Shown piece by piece: positions 53,083 to 62,163 of a stretch of DNA of 64,000 nucleotides. Below the pieces are notes generated by a model. It did not search any database. It was given only the letters and a program-made list of their open reading frames with translations, and had not been told where the DNA came from. Within the stretch, counting starts at the first letter, position 1, and every line of letters starts with the position of its first letter. The translations under genes were made by a program, and so were the position numbers. Origin of the DNA: Acinetobacter parvus DSM 16617 = CIP 108168 (GTDB lineage Bacteria; Pseudomonadota; Gammaproteobacteria; Pseudomonadales; Moraxellaceae); the NCBI RefSeq assembly GCF_000368025.1, contig NZ_KB849212.1, positions 942,365 to 1,006,364 on the forward strand, written 5' to 3'.

Positions 53083-53307
53083 GATCGAGATTCATTAAAA
53101 CTGAATGAGCATATTGCTGATGTAGTGGAACAGTTACGACCTTATAAAAATACCTTACAGCAGCTCTTTTTTAATCCTCAATATTCACTCGGTATCAGTG
53201 CAACAGGACATATTGAAAATCCACATCACCGACCTGTCAGCGCAGCCAATATTAGACAATTGTTTATGCTAGCTTTGAGTTTAGATGTGGATTATTATTT
53301 TGCTTAG
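53083..53307 (+). pseudogene. 5'-truncated DUF4279-like gene
   Basis: The open frame begins directly at the IS6-type end (DRDSLKLNEHIADVVEQLRP) and runs to a TAG at 53307. The end, SAANIRQLFMLALSLDVDYY, resembles the C-terminus of DUF4279 proteins of about 140 residues. The N-terminal half is missing. Any internal ATG lacks a proper ribosome site, so it is a remnant. Confidence 0.65.
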
Positions 53308-53310
53308 TCT

Positions 53311-53601
53311 CTACCATTGATACTGGGCAAACAATTGAGCGCCCATCCTCTTGGCCTGGTTGGTATTTAGATCATCTGCAATATATTTCAAGCCAAAATT
53401 TTGATGCTGTACTGATAAGCCTAAAGCATGGGTCTGAGGTTCAAAATGGATTCCCCATTCTACACCTGTATCCCAATAAGCGTTCAATTGCCAAAGACTA
53501 TTATATTGATTGCTGATTGAACTCATACCTAAACGCCAATTCTGATCTGACTGATAATTTAGATCAGTATAAATTTTAAAAGGCAGCTTCTGCGTATATT
53601 A
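53311..53601 (-). pseudogene. Truncated beta-barrel outer-membrane protein fragment
   Basis: About 95 codons remain, entering from the IS5-family element at 53602: YTQKLPFKIYTDLNYQSDQN, then alternating polar/aromatic strands (WQLNAYWDTGVEWGIHFEPQ) and a final AQLFAQYQW. The terminal aromatic residue is the C-terminal signature of outer-membrane barrels. The 5' part is not found on the other side of the IS, so a deletion occurred. It is convergent with the truncated DUF4279-like gene. Confidence 0.65.
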
Positions 53602-54481
53602 GACCTCTTGCGAAAGTAAAAACTGCCTCAATATAGATTTCATGAAATATCAGAAATTAAACCGTTTTTCAGATTCTGAATTCAAGCGCTTGGTTGGCGT
53701 ACCTCGACCAGTTTTTAGTGAAATGGTCGAAGTTTTAAAAGAAGCAGAATCACTTAAAAAGAAATTTGGGCGTCCTCATACTTTAGCTATAGAGGATCAA
53801 TTATTATTAACACTCAATTACTTACGGAATTACAGCACTCAATTGGAATTGGCTGCAAATTACCATATCGCTGAAAGTAATGTGAATCGAACCATTAAAA
53901 AGGTTGAAGATGCATTAATGAAATCAAGGCGTTTTACCCTGCCAAAACGAAGCATTACAACAGCAGACGAACAATTTAACTGGGTCATTATTGATGCTAC
54001 AGAATGTTCAATAGAACGCCCCAAAAAAAAATCAGAGTAAGTTCTACAGTGGTAAAAAGAAGAAACATACGCTAAAAGCCCAAGTGATCTATCATCCGAA
54101 GAGCAAACAAATCATAGGAGTAGATATATCTTCTGGCAGTCAGCATGATATTAAATTGGCAAGAAAAACAGTTAAGAAATTCAAACATTGTGAATATGTT
54201 ATGACCGATTTAGGGTATTACGGATTAGAGCAAGATGGATTTAAATTGTTGATTCCAATCAAAAAAAGAAAAATTTCCCATTATTTAAAGTTGAGAAAAA
54301 TTACAATAAAATGATTGGAAAAATACGAGTTGTGATCGAACACATTAATAGTCAATTGAAAAGATTTAGAATACTCAGTGAACGCTATCGAAATAGACGG
54401 AAAAGATTCGGTTTGCGCATTAACTTAATTGCCGCACTGGTAAACCGGATGAACTTGCAATAACGACTTTCGCAAGAGGTC
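53602..54481 (+). mobile_element. IS5-family insertion sequence (IS1031-like group), frameshifted
   Basis: The element is 880 bp with inverted ends GACCTCTTGCGAAAGT / ACTTTCGCAAGAGGTC and is flanked by TA on both sides. The transposase gene on the plus strand is broken by two frameshifts at A-runs. The insertion lies between a truncated barrel-protein gene and the baeR terminator. Confidence 0.8.
53642..54463 (+). pseudogene. IS5-family transposase with two compensating frameshifts
   Basis: Frame 0 covers 53642-54040 (MKYQKLNRFSDSEFKRLVGV to DATECSIERPKKK, ending at TAA). The sequence then continues in the +1 frame (QSKFYSGKKKKHTLKAQVIY, DISSGSQHDIKLARKT) until about 54265. It returns to frame 0 at about KNFPLFKVEKNYNKMIGKIR and ends RINLIAALVNRMNLQ at 54463. 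The shifts occur at a run of nine A near 54025 and an A-rich stretch near 54268. The total would be 273 codons. Either the element is inactive, the first shift is programmed, or these are sequencing errors. Confidence 0.75.
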
Positions 54482-54506
54482 TAATGACAATCGATTATTG
54501 AATAGA

Positions 54507-54530
54507 AAGCCCTTTATTAATAAAGGGCTT
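54507..54530. terminator. Terminator at the 3' end of baeR
   Basis: The 10-bp stem AAGCCCTTTA/TAAAGGGCTT has a TTAA loop. Confidence 0.8.
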
Positions 54531-54537
54531 ATATTTT

Positions 54538-55224
54538 TTACTCATCAGGATATTCAAAGCGGTAACCCACTCCATACACCGCCTGAATCCATTCATGGCG
54601 ATTGCCTGTATCGGCGGCTTCGGTGATTTTACGGCGCAGGTTTTTAATATGGCTGTCTATCACCCGATCAGCCACATCAAAGCTGTCAGGGTTAATATGA
54701 TCTAACAATTGCGCACGTGAATACACCTGCCCAACATGCTCCAAAAATAATTCCAATAAACGGAATTCTGTCGGTGTTAAAGTGAGTGTTTTTTGCTGAT
54801 ACCAGATGCGTTGCTGCGCCTTATCAATACGGAATAAATCATCTTGTTCAGGTTCAGCCTTACGCTCCAAACGGCGTAACACCGCCTGAACACGTGCCAC
54901 CAGCTCTTTCGGACTAAAGGGTTTACAGATATAGTCATCTGCGCCCATATTTAAGCCCAACACGCGGTCAATTTCTTCAGTCCGTGCTGTTACCATGATA
55001 ATCGGCAAATCAGACTGTTCACGTACTTTACGGCAAATGGTTAAACCATCCATACGAGGAACCATCAAGTCTAAAATCATGAGACTGGGTTTACGTTGTT
55101 GAAACTGGGTATAAGCATCCTGACCATCATGAAACATACTGACCTCAAAACCAGCCGCCTCCAAATAATCCCGAACCAGCTCTGCCAGTTCAACCTCATC
55201 CTCAACCAACATAATGTGTTTCAT
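54538..55224 (-). CDS. baeR: OmpR-family response regulator BaeR
   Basis: The 228-residue regulator has a receiver domain with the phospho-acceptor Asp in PSLMILDLMVPRMDG, Thr/Lys switch residues in IIMVTAR and DDYICKPFSPKELVA, and a winged-helix DNA-binding domain ending RHEWIQAVYGVGYRFEYP. BaeR of Acinetobacter controls efflux pumps (AdeABC, MacAB-TolC) and envelope stress genes. Upstream in-frame starts exist, but alignment begins at MKHIMLVEDE with AGGA upstream. It is 46 nt downstream of baeS and forms an operon with it. Confidence 0.92.
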   Translation of the reverse strand: MKHIMLVEDEVELAELVRDYLEAAGFEVSMFHDGQDAYTQFQQRKPSLMILDLMVPRMDGLTICRKVREQSDLPIIMVTARTEEIDRVLGLNMGADDYICKPFSPKELVARVQAVLRRLERKAEPEQDDLFRIDKAQQRIWYQQKTLTLTPTEFRLLELFLEHVGQVYSRAQLLDHINPDSFDVADRVIDSHIKNLRRKITEAADTGNRHEWIQAVYGVGYRFEYPDE

Positions 55225-55270
55225 GGTCTTCATCCTATCCATTATCCTCAAGCAAAGAGGAGCTAAAAAG

Positions 55271-56941
55271 TTATTTGATCTGTTTTGGGAAAGTCAGCAC
55301 ACAACGCAATCCACCTAAAGGTGAATGATTAAAAGCAAGTGAACCACCTAACGCCTGCGCAAGTTTACAAGACAAAGCCAAACCTAAACCTGTTCCGCCA
55401 GTGCTACGGGTACGGGAGTCATCCACACGATAAAAACGCTCGCCTAAACGCGCCAACTGCTCATCACTTAGCCCAAATGGGCTATCATCCACATACAGTA
55501 CCCATTCATGCTCATTTTGTTGAGTGTGAATCTGTATTTTTCCACCCTGTTCCGTGTAACGCACACAGTTCCCTAACAAATTGACGATAATCTGTTTAAA
55601 GCGATCACGGTCTAAAGATAACAACGCACCCTCACCTGACAGTGAAACTTCCAACTGATTCTGCTCAAAAGTCGATTTAAAATTCTCAACCTCCTGCAAC
55701 ACCACATCCCAAGGGTTGACTTCAGCAAAATAGCATTTCAACTGCTGTGCATCTGCCTGTGCCAAATCCGCCAAATCTTGTGTTAGCTTCTTTAAACTAC
55801 TCACTTGACGCATCATTGCATCAAGGTGCTCGGGGGTTGCTTTACGAATTCCATCCTGCATCGCTTCAATCTGCGCTTGTAACACAGCCAAAGGTGTTTT
55901 TAATTCATGAGAAGTATCTGCGACCCATTGACGGCGTGATTCCTCATGTTGATGCAAAATATCAGCTAAATGATTCAGTTGATTAGATAAATCTCCCAAT
56001 TCATCATTTCGCTTAATCATAACCTGATGTTGGTAATTTCCACGCGTTAATTCCAACGTCGCATTGAGCAAACGTTGAATTGGCTTTTTAAAATAAGTTG
56101 CCATCAATAATGCAGCCACCAAACTGGAAAGCACCGTTAAGGCATAAACTAAAAGCAAATAACGCTTTTGATTACTAAAGAAATTGATACTTGATGCATC
56201 ATCCTGGTCCAATACGGGTTTTAAGCCGAGATAACCCACAACTTTTTGATCGACCAAAATTGGACGATAGGCTATTTGATCAGTTGCAGGTTCGCCCACA
56301 ATAAATTGGTGTTTTTCATCATATAAAGACAGTCTTGAACTTAAACCTAAACGATCTGGAATTGATACAAAACGCTTTTTAACATGTTCAGATGATGAAC
56401 TAGATTTGCTCTCTTGCTCGTCATCTTTCGCATCTTTCTTTAATCGAAATTGGCTCGGACTCAAAGGAAAACGTAAGCCTTCAAAGGGTTGATATTCTGA
56501 TGGTAAATTTTGTTTAAGAATCTTTAATTCTTCATCATTAAAAATCTGACGATTTTTTAATTCGGTGTTGTTTTGAGCTAAAGTGGGTGAAAGCGATAAT
56601 AAGGTATGGTCATTAAAATAACGTTGCTGTAAGGCAATATCATACTGACGGCGCAACCACCACTGAGACAAGCGATCATAATCATCAGGTGCTGCGTTCC
56701 CTTCAATTTGTAAAATCTGCGCCTGAATGGCATTCCCCCAGTCATGATAAACCGTATAAACATTACCTAGATTCGCAATCAAACGATCTAATTTTTGCAT
56801 TTCCACATCAGCAACATAACGTGCGAAGTTCTTTTGCATGGTCCAATGCAATACCCCTAAACTGATTGTTGCAATCACTAAGGTAGTGAGTAATACCGTT
56901 AAAAATAAACGTATGGCTAAAGGCATGCGACGAACATTCAA
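55271..56941 (-). CDS. baeS: Sensor histidine kinase BaeS
   Basis: The 556-residue kinase has an N-terminal TM helix (LAIRLFLTVLLTTLVIATIS), a periplasmic sensor region of about 220 residues, a second TM helix (YLLLVYALTVLSSLVAALLM), a HAMP domain, and the H-box ADTSHELKTPLAVLQAQIEA. The N-box is IIVNLLGNCVRYTEQGGK, and STGGTGLGLALSCKL completes the ATP site. The periplasmic part is longer than in E. coli BaeS, with a polar KDAKDDEQESKSSSSSEH insertion. It phosphorylates BaeR. The gene is divergent from a small lipoprotein gene. Confidence 0.92.
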   Translation of the reverse strand: MNVRRMPLAIRLFLTVLLTTLVIATISLGVLHWTMQKNFARYVADVEMQKLDRLIANLGNVYTVYHDWGNAIQAQILQIEGNAAPDDYDRLSQWWLRRQYDIALQQRYFNDHTLLSLSPTLAQNNTELKNRQIFNDEELKILKQNLPSEYQPFEGLRFPLSPSQFRLKKDAKDDEQESKSSSSSEHVKKRFVSIPDRLGLSSRLSLYDEKHQFIVGEPATDQIAYRPILVDQKVVGYLGLKPVLDQDDASSINFFSNQKRYLLLVYALTVLSSLVAALLMATYFKKPIQRLLNATLELTRGNYQHQVMIKRNDELGDLSNQLNHLADILHQHEESRRQWVADTSHELKTPLAVLQAQIEAMQDGIRKATPEHLDAMMRQVSSLKKLTQDLADLAQADAQQLKCYFAEVNPWDVVLQEVENFKSTFEQNQLEVSLSGEGALLSLDRDRFKQIIVNLLGNCVRYTEQGGKIQIHTQQNEHEWVLYVDDSPFGLSDEQLARLGERFYRVDDSRTRSTGGTGLGLALSCKLAQALGGSLAFNHSPLGGLRCVLTFPKQIK

Positions 56942-57072
56942 AAGCGAAATCTCAATAGTGTTCTATTTATGGATTGTAACCAACATGGTTCAAAAAAACT
57001 CTCCATTCTTTCTTCATCTTTATTATCTAATCTTTAACAATCGAATCTTAACTGACTACGCAGGATAAAATA

Positions 57073-57426
57073 ATGAACAAGACAAAAATCGTATTAATGA
57101 CAACTCTTCTCGGTTCTGTTTTAGGTTTGGCTGCCTGCCAAGTAACACCTTCAGAACAAGCAATGAATCATGACCGCCACCGCCACGAAATGCAACGTCA
57201 ACCACCAACCCCTGAACAACGTGCAGAATGGCAAGCTAAACGCGAACAACGTCAAGAACAACGAGAACAAATGCGTGAAGAACATCGACTACAGAGAGCA
57301 CAGATCGAGAAAGCCTGTCAGGGCAAACGTATTGGTGAGCGTGTGAATGTTCAGTGGAATAATCGTGTGATTGAAGGTACTTGTGACGTTCGCTTTACGC
57401 CTGAGAAATCACAATTCAAACGTTAA
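57073..57426 (+). CDS. Small lipoprotein, divergent from baeSR
   Basis: The 117-residue lipoprotein has the signal MNKTKIVLMTTLLGSVLGLA with lipobox LAAC (Cys22). The mature part is a charged coiled-coil-like region rich in Gln, Arg and Glu (EWQAKREQRQEQREQMREEH). A C-terminal domain has two cysteines (EKACQGKRIGERVNVQWNNR, GTCDVRF). AGGA lies 9 nt before the ATG. It shares a 131-bp upstream region with baeS, so BaeR control is plausible. The function is unknown; a chaperone-like role comparable to Spy is a guess. Confidence 0.72.
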   Translation: MNKTKIVLMTTLLGSVLGLAACQVTPSEQAMNHDRHRHEMQRQPPTPEQRAEWQAKREQRQEQREQMREEHRLQRAQIEKACQGKRIGERVNVQWNNRVIEGTCDVRFTPEKSQFKR

Positions 57427-57459
57427 ACCTATCTAAGAACATAATATTATTTCGTTATC

Positions 57460-57482
57460 AAGGCGCCTCAAGCGCCTTTTAA
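57460..57482 (+). terminator. Terminator after the lipoprotein gene
   Basis: The 7-bp stem AAGGCGC/GCGCCTT has a 5-nt loop and is followed by TTAATTT. Confidence 0.75.
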
Positions 57483-57727
57483 TTTATTTGCAGAGTCAAT
57501 TATTTTTAATTACACAGCTGCTTACGATTTTTTGCATATTATTACGAGCGAATTCAACGCAAACTGCCTACAATCAATACGCTTTAAAATAATTTAAGCA
57601 TTATCTTTGACTTTACAGTCACTCAGAAATGCCCTGTTAAAGCTTGTACCGAACGATGACTTGCTGCACGATTAGCAGTACAAAATGCTGCCATTAGGCA
57701 CATTTATCATTGACTAAGATTATAACT

Positions 57728-57740
57728 CTGGTTTAACCAG
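57728..57740. promoter_or_regulatory. 13-bp palindrome 16 bp before the acyl-CoA dehydrogenase start
   Basis: CTGGTTTAACCAG is a perfect palindrome immediately upstream of the TGAGGA ribosome site. It looks like an operator for a dimeric repressor or a short 5' UTR hairpin. The rest of the 330-bp gap shows no gene. Confidence 0.4.
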
Positions 57741-57756
57741 TATTGAGGAAAATGCT

Positions 57757-59559
57757 ATGCCACAATACAAAGCACCCTTACGTGATATGCAGTTCGTATT
57801 GCACGAATTATTAAATGCTGAAGCACATTACGCAAAACTTCCTGCATTTCAAGGCACCGTAAGCCGCGAATTGGTTAATCAATATTTAGAAGCAGCAGCT
57901 GATTTCTGTGAGAATGAACTTTCTCCTATCAACCAATCAGGCGATCGTGAAGGTTGTACTTGGAATGATGGTGTTGTTACAACACCTACAGGCTTTAAAG
58001 AAGCGTATCAAAAATACATCGAACTTGGCTTCCCATCTCTTTCTGCTGATGAAGAGTTTGGCGGTCAGGGATTACCAAACTCTCTAGGAATCACAATTTC
58101 TGAGATGGTGGGTACAGCAAACTGGTCTTGGGGTATGTACCCAGGTCTTTCTCATGGTGCTGTTCGTACAATTGAACACCATGGTTCTGATGAACAAAAA
58201 GCGACGTATATGCCAAACCTTGTATCAGGTGTTTGGACAGGTACAATGTGCTTAACAGAATCTCATGCTGGTTCAGACTTAGGTATTATTCGTACTAAAG
58301 CAGAACCAAATGATGATGGTAGCTATGCAATTTCTGGCGAGAAAATCTTTATCTCTGCTGGTGAACATGACATGGCTGACAACATTGTTCACATTGTTCT
58401 TGCACGTTTACCAGGTGCACCTAAAGGCACTAAAGGTATTTCGCTCTTCATCGTACCTAAGTTCCTTGTAAATGCAGACGGTTCAGTTGGCGAGCGCAAT
58501 GCTGTACGTTGTGGTTCGATCGAACACAAAATGGGTATCCATGGTAACGCAACTTGTGTGATCAACTTTGATAAAGCAAAAGGTTACTTGATCGGACCAG
58601 AAAACCGCGGCCTAAACTGCATGTTCACATTCATGAACACTGCACGTATTGGTACAGCCGTTCAAGGTCTTGCTGCATCTGAAGGTTCTTTCCAAGGTGC
58701 TTTAGCATATGCGAAAGATCGTTTAGCAATGCGTTCACTTTCTGGTCCTAAAGCGCCTGAAAAAGAAGCAGATCCAATTATTGTTCACCCTGCTGTTCGT
58801 AACATGCTTTTAACTCAAAAAGCATTTGCTGAAGGTGGTCGTGCACTTGTTTACTTATTGGCTCAGTATGCAGATATCGTTGAAAAAGGCGAAACTGAAG
58901 AAGAGCGTAAGTTTGCTGACAACATCTTATCTTTGTTAACGCCTATTGCTAAAGCATTCTTAACTGAAACTGGTTACGAATCTGCAAATCATGGGGTTCA
59001 AATCTTTGGTGGCCATGGCTTTATTTCTGAACACGGTATGGAGCAAATCGTACGTGATACACGTATTGCTTGCTTATACGAAGGAACAACTGAAATTCAA
59101 GCACTTGACTTGTTAGGTCGTAAAGTATTGCAAACTCAAGGTGCAATGTTAAAAGATTTCACCAAGATCATCCATAAATTTGTTGAAGCAAACAAAGACA
59201 ATGCTGCAATGCAAGAATTCATTGCGCCATTGGCTGCTGCAAACAAAGAATGGGGCGATATTACGATGCAAATCGGTATGCGCGCAATGCAAAACCCAGA
59301 TGAAGTTGGTGCAGCTGCAGTTGATTACATGTATTTCTCTGGCTATGTAACGCTTGCTTACCTATGGGCTCGTATGGCATTGGTTGCTCAGGAGAAATTA
59401 GCTGAAGGCACCACTGACGTTGACTTCTACAATGCAAAAGTAACGACTGCTCGCTTCTACTTCAAGAAGATTTTGCCACGTGTTCGCTCACATGTAGATG
59501 TACTTTCAACTGGTGTTGCGCCATTGTTTGAACTTGATGCGGAACACTTCGCGTTCTAA
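57757..59559 (+). CDS. Acyl-CoA dehydrogenase (first of a tandem pair)
   Basis: The 600-residue flavoenzyme has an N-terminal extension (PF12418 type), the FAD/substrate signatures GTMCLTESHAGSDLGIIRTK and GTKGISLFIVPKFL, the catalytic Glu in CLYEGTTEIQALDLLGRK, and a C-terminal helical extension (PF12806 type). This architecture belongs to the long-/medium-chain acyl-CoA dehydrogenases of Acinetobacter and Pseudomonas (FadE-like, distinct from E. coli FadE). It catalyses the first oxidation of beta-oxidation and passes electrons to ETF. Codon use is strongly biased toward GCT, GGT and CGT, suggesting high expression. The start has TGAGGA upstream. Confidence 0.93.
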   Translation: MPQYKAPLRDMQFVLHELLNAEAHYAKLPAFQGTVSRELVNQYLEAAADFCENELSPINQSGDREGCTWNDGVVTTPTGFKEAYQKYIELGFPSLSADEEFGGQGLPNSLGITISEMVGTANWSWGMYPGLSHGAVRTIEHHGSDEQKATYMPNLVSGVWTGTMCLTESHAGSDLGIIRTKAEPNDDGSYAISGEKIFISAGEHDMADNIVHIVLARLPGAPKGTKGISLFIVPKFLVNADGSVGERNAVRCGSIEHKMGIHGNATCVINFDKAKGYLIGPENRGLNCMFTFMNTARIGTAVQGLAASEGSFQGALAYAKDRLAMRSLSGPKAPEKEADPIIVHPAVRNMLLTQKAFAEGGRALVYLLAQYADIVEKGETEEERKFADNILSLLTPIAKAFLTETGYESANHGVQIFGGHGFISEHGMEQIVRDTRIACLYEGTTEIQALDLLGRKVLQTQGAMLKDFTKIIHKFVEANKDNAAMQEFIAPLAAANKEWGDITMQIGMRAMQNPDEVGAAAVDYMYFSGYVTLAYLWARMALVAQEKLAEGTTDVDFYNAKVTTARFYFKKILPRVRSHVDVLSTGVAPLFELDAEHFAF

Positions 59560-59594
59560 TCATAGATTAGAGTGAGATGCAACGTTCATCACAG

Positions 59595-59629
59595 AAAAAG
59601 GACTGGTCAGTTTTGACCGTCCTTTTTTT
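59595..59629 (+). terminator. Terminator between the acyl-CoA dehydrogenase genes
   Basis: A composite 14-bp stem (AAAAAGGAC then GGTCA, one bulge) has a short loop and a T7 run. Confidence 0.88.
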
Positions 59630-59720
59630 GTTTAATCAATGCTAAATTTACACTATTCAATTTATTTGTTCGTTTTATTTGATCACTTTGCACATGACCT
59701 GTGCGTAAAAAGGAACGATT

Positions 59721-61502
59721 ATGCCAATTTACAATGCACCTTTAGCAGACATGAAATTCATCTTAAATGATGTATTTAAAGCAGAACAATTCTGGCAGTC
59801 TAATGAGAATCTTGCTCATGTAGATGCTGCAACCGCCGAAGCAATTTTAGAAGAAATGGCAAAGTTTGCCCAAAACGTGACGCATCCATTAAACCGTACT
59901 GGTGATGAAGAAGGTGCACGTTGGGTTAACGGTGAAGTATTCACACCAGAAGGATTTAAAGAAGCATTCCGTCAATACGCTGAAGGTGGTTGGATTGGCT
60001 TAGGTGCTGATGAGGAATGGGGCGGTCAAGGCATGCCAAAAATGCTGACAGTATTGTCAGATGAAATGCTCTTTGCCACCAACCCATCATTCATGCTCTA
60101 CCCGCTTCTTTCTGTAGGTGCAGGTATGGCATTAAATAGCTATGCATCTCAAGAGCAAAAAGAAACGTATTTACCTAAAATCTACTCTGGCGAATGGTCA
60201 GGCACCATGTGCTTAACTGAACCGCATGCAGGTACAGATTTAGGGATTATTAAAACTAAAGCTGAACGCAATGAAGATGGTACTTATAATATTACAGGTA
60301 CTAAGATCTTCATTACAGGTGGTGATCACGACCTCGCAGAAAATATCATTCACTTAGTTCTTGCAAAAACACCTGATGCACCTGCGGGTTCACGTGGTAT
60401 TTCTTTATTCATCGTGCCGAAATACATTGTAAATGCAGATGGTTCTTTAGGTGAACGTAACCCTGTTGGTCCTGGTTCAATCGAACATAAAATGGGGATC
60501 AAGGCATCTGCAACTTGTGTCATGAATTTTGATGCTGCAAAAGGTTATCTGGTTGGTAAAGAAAACGAAGGTCTTGCAGCCATGTTCGTGATGATGAACT
60601 ATGAACGTTTATCAATGGGTATCCAAGGTCTTGGCGCTTCTGAATTTGCTTACCAAAATGCAGCTCAATATGCGACTGATCGTTTACAAGGTCGTAGTGC
60701 TTCTGGTGTTAAATCTCCAGGCAAACCTGCGGATAGCATCTTAGTTCATGGTGATGTTCGTCGTATGTTATTGAATGTACGTGCAAATAATGAAGCATCT
60801 CGTGCATTTGCAGTATATGTAGGTCAACAGCTTGATATCACTAAATTCTCTACTGATGCAGAAGCAGTGAAAAAAGCCAATGACCGTGTCGCGCTGTTAA
60901 CACCAATTGCAAAAGCTTACCTCACAGATACTGCATTCCAAGCAACTTTAGATGCGCAAATGGTATTTGGTGGTCACGGTTATATTCGTGAATGGGGTAT
61001 GGAACAGTGCATCCGTGATCTTCGTATTTCTCAAATTTATGAAGGGACAAACGGCGTTCAATCTCAGGACTTAATTGGTCGTAAAACCATTAAGTGTGGC
61101 GGTGCTTTCATCGCTGAATATATCGCTGAAATCCGTGACTTTGCCAATGCACTGGACACAGACTTGAACTTCATTAAAGATGCGACTTTAGATGCTGCAA
61201 CTGAAATCGAAGCAATTACTCAGTTCATTATTGAGCAAGCAGCTGAAAATGTAGATTTCCCGAATGCTGCTGCGGTGGATTATCTACATGCAGTTGGTCT
61301 ACTTAGCTTTGCTTATATGTTTGCTAAGATCGCTGCTGCTGCAAAAGACAAATCTGGTGATTTCTACCAAAACAAACTTGCTTTGGCACAGTACTTTGTT
61401 GACCGTATTTTGCCAGAACTTGATTCTCGCCTTGCGAAGATCAAAGCAGGTTCTGACTTGATCATGAACTTCAGCGAAGATTACTTTACAAACCAAGCTT
61501 AA
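59721..61502 (+). CDS. Acyl-CoA dehydrogenase (second of a tandem pair)
   Basis: The 593-residue paralogue of the preceding enzyme has the same layout: GTMCLTEPHAGTDLGIIKTK, GSRGISLFIVPKYI, GSIEHKMGIKASATCVMNFD, the catalytic Glu in IYEGTNGVQSQDLIGRK and the same C-terminal extension. The two differ clearly in the middle (residues 95-125 and 330-380), which suggests different chain-length preference. It has its own leader with AAAGGA and lies behind a terminator, so it is transcribed separately. Its expression is likely high, judging from codon bias. Confidence 0.93.
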   Translation: MPIYNAPLADMKFILNDVFKAEQFWQSNENLAHVDAATAEAILEEMAKFAQNVTHPLNRTGDEEGARWVNGEVFTPEGFKEAFRQYAEGGWIGLGADEEWGGQGMPKMLTVLSDEMLFATNPSFMLYPLLSVGAGMALNSYASQEQKETYLPKIYSGEWSGTMCLTEPHAGTDLGIIKTKAERNEDGTYNITGTKIFITGGDHDLAENIIHLVLAKTPDAPAGSRGISLFIVPKYIVNADGSLGERNPVGPGSIEHKMGIKASATCVMNFDAAKGYLVGKENEGLAAMFVMMNYERLSMGIQGLGASEFAYQNAAQYATDRLQGRSASGVKSPGKPADSILVHGDVRRMLLNVRANNEASRAFAVYVGQQLDITKFSTDAEAVKKANDRVALLTPIAKAYLTDTAFQATLDAQMVFGGHGYIREWGMEQCIRDLRISQIYEGTNGVQSQDLIGRKTIKCGGAFIAEYIAEIRDFANALDTDLNFIKDATLDAATEIEAITQFIIEQAAENVDFPNAAAVDYLHAVGLLSFAYMFAKIAAAAKDKSGDFYQNKLALAQYFVDRILPELDSRLAKIKAGSDLIMNFSEDYFTNQA

Positions 61503-61518
61503 TTCTAGTTCGGTTTTA

Positions 61519-61556
61519 AAAACTGCCTAAATCATTTGGTTTAGGCAGTTTTTTTA
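61519..61556 (+). terminator. Terminator after the second acyl-CoA dehydrogenase gene
   Basis: A 13-bp stem (AAAACTGCCTAAA and its complement) has an 8-nt loop and a T-run. Confidence 0.92.
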
Positions 61557-61624
61557 TGACCGTTGTAAAATCAGCATAAAAATTGCATCCATTTTTATGA
61601 TCATGTTGAGTACATTAAATTTCC

Positions 61625-62122
61625 ATGTCTAGTTCAAAAGAGAAACTTGAAGACCTACAACGTCTATTCGACCGTTTAGGTCACTATGCGGTCGAAGCCT
61701 TTCATTATTTAGCGCTGTTTATTATCGGCTGTATGATCGCATGGTCAGCCGTGCATACGGTGATTGAAATCCTGACCGTTAAGCAATATGCAAGCATTGA
61801 CGATATTCTGCTGTTATTTATCTATCTTGAACTGGGGGCGATGGTTGGGATTTATTTCAAGACCAATCACATGCCCGTGCGCTTTCTGATCTATGTGGCA
61901 ATTACCGCACTGACCCGTTTACTGATTGCTGATATTCAGCACAATCATAAAGCATCAATGGATCAGGTCATCATCACAGGATCCATTTTGATCTTAGCTT
62001 TGGCCATTCTGATTGTCCGTTTTGCTTCATGGAACTACCCCTCTGTGATCCGAAGCAAAGAGCAGGAACAACAACTTCCTGCAAATAAGACACCACGACC
62101 ACAAGATGATGAACTGGCATAA
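61625..62122 (+). CDS. psiE: Phosphate-starvation-inducible PsiE family membrane protein
   Basis: The 165-residue protein has four predicted TM helices and PsiE signatures: HYLALFIIGCMIAWSAVHTV in helix 1, DDILLLFIYLELGAMVGIYF in helix 2 with the conserved Glu-Leu, and the basic TNHMPVRFLIYVAITALTRL. PsiE in E. coli is induced by phosphate starvation through PhoB and by cAMP-CRP; its function is unknown. No Pho box was recognised. It is monocistronic. Confidence 0.87.
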   Translation: MSSSKEKLEDLQRLFDRLGHYAVEAFHYLALFIIGCMIAWSAVHTVIEILTVKQYASIDDILLLFIYLELGAMVGIYFKTNHMPVRFLIYVAITALTRLLIADIQHNHKASMDQVIITGSILILALAILIVRFASWNYPSVIRSKEQEQQLPANKTPRPQDDELA

Positions 62123-62127
62123 ATAAA

Positions 62128-62152
62128 AAAAGCAGGCTTGATGCCTGCTTTT
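62128..62152. terminator. Bidirectional terminator between psiE and the RcnB-like gene
   Basis: The 10-bp stem AAAAGCAGGC/GCCTGCTTTT has a 5-nt loop and lies between convergent genes. Confidence 0.9.
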
Positions 62153-62163
62153 GATCACTCATG

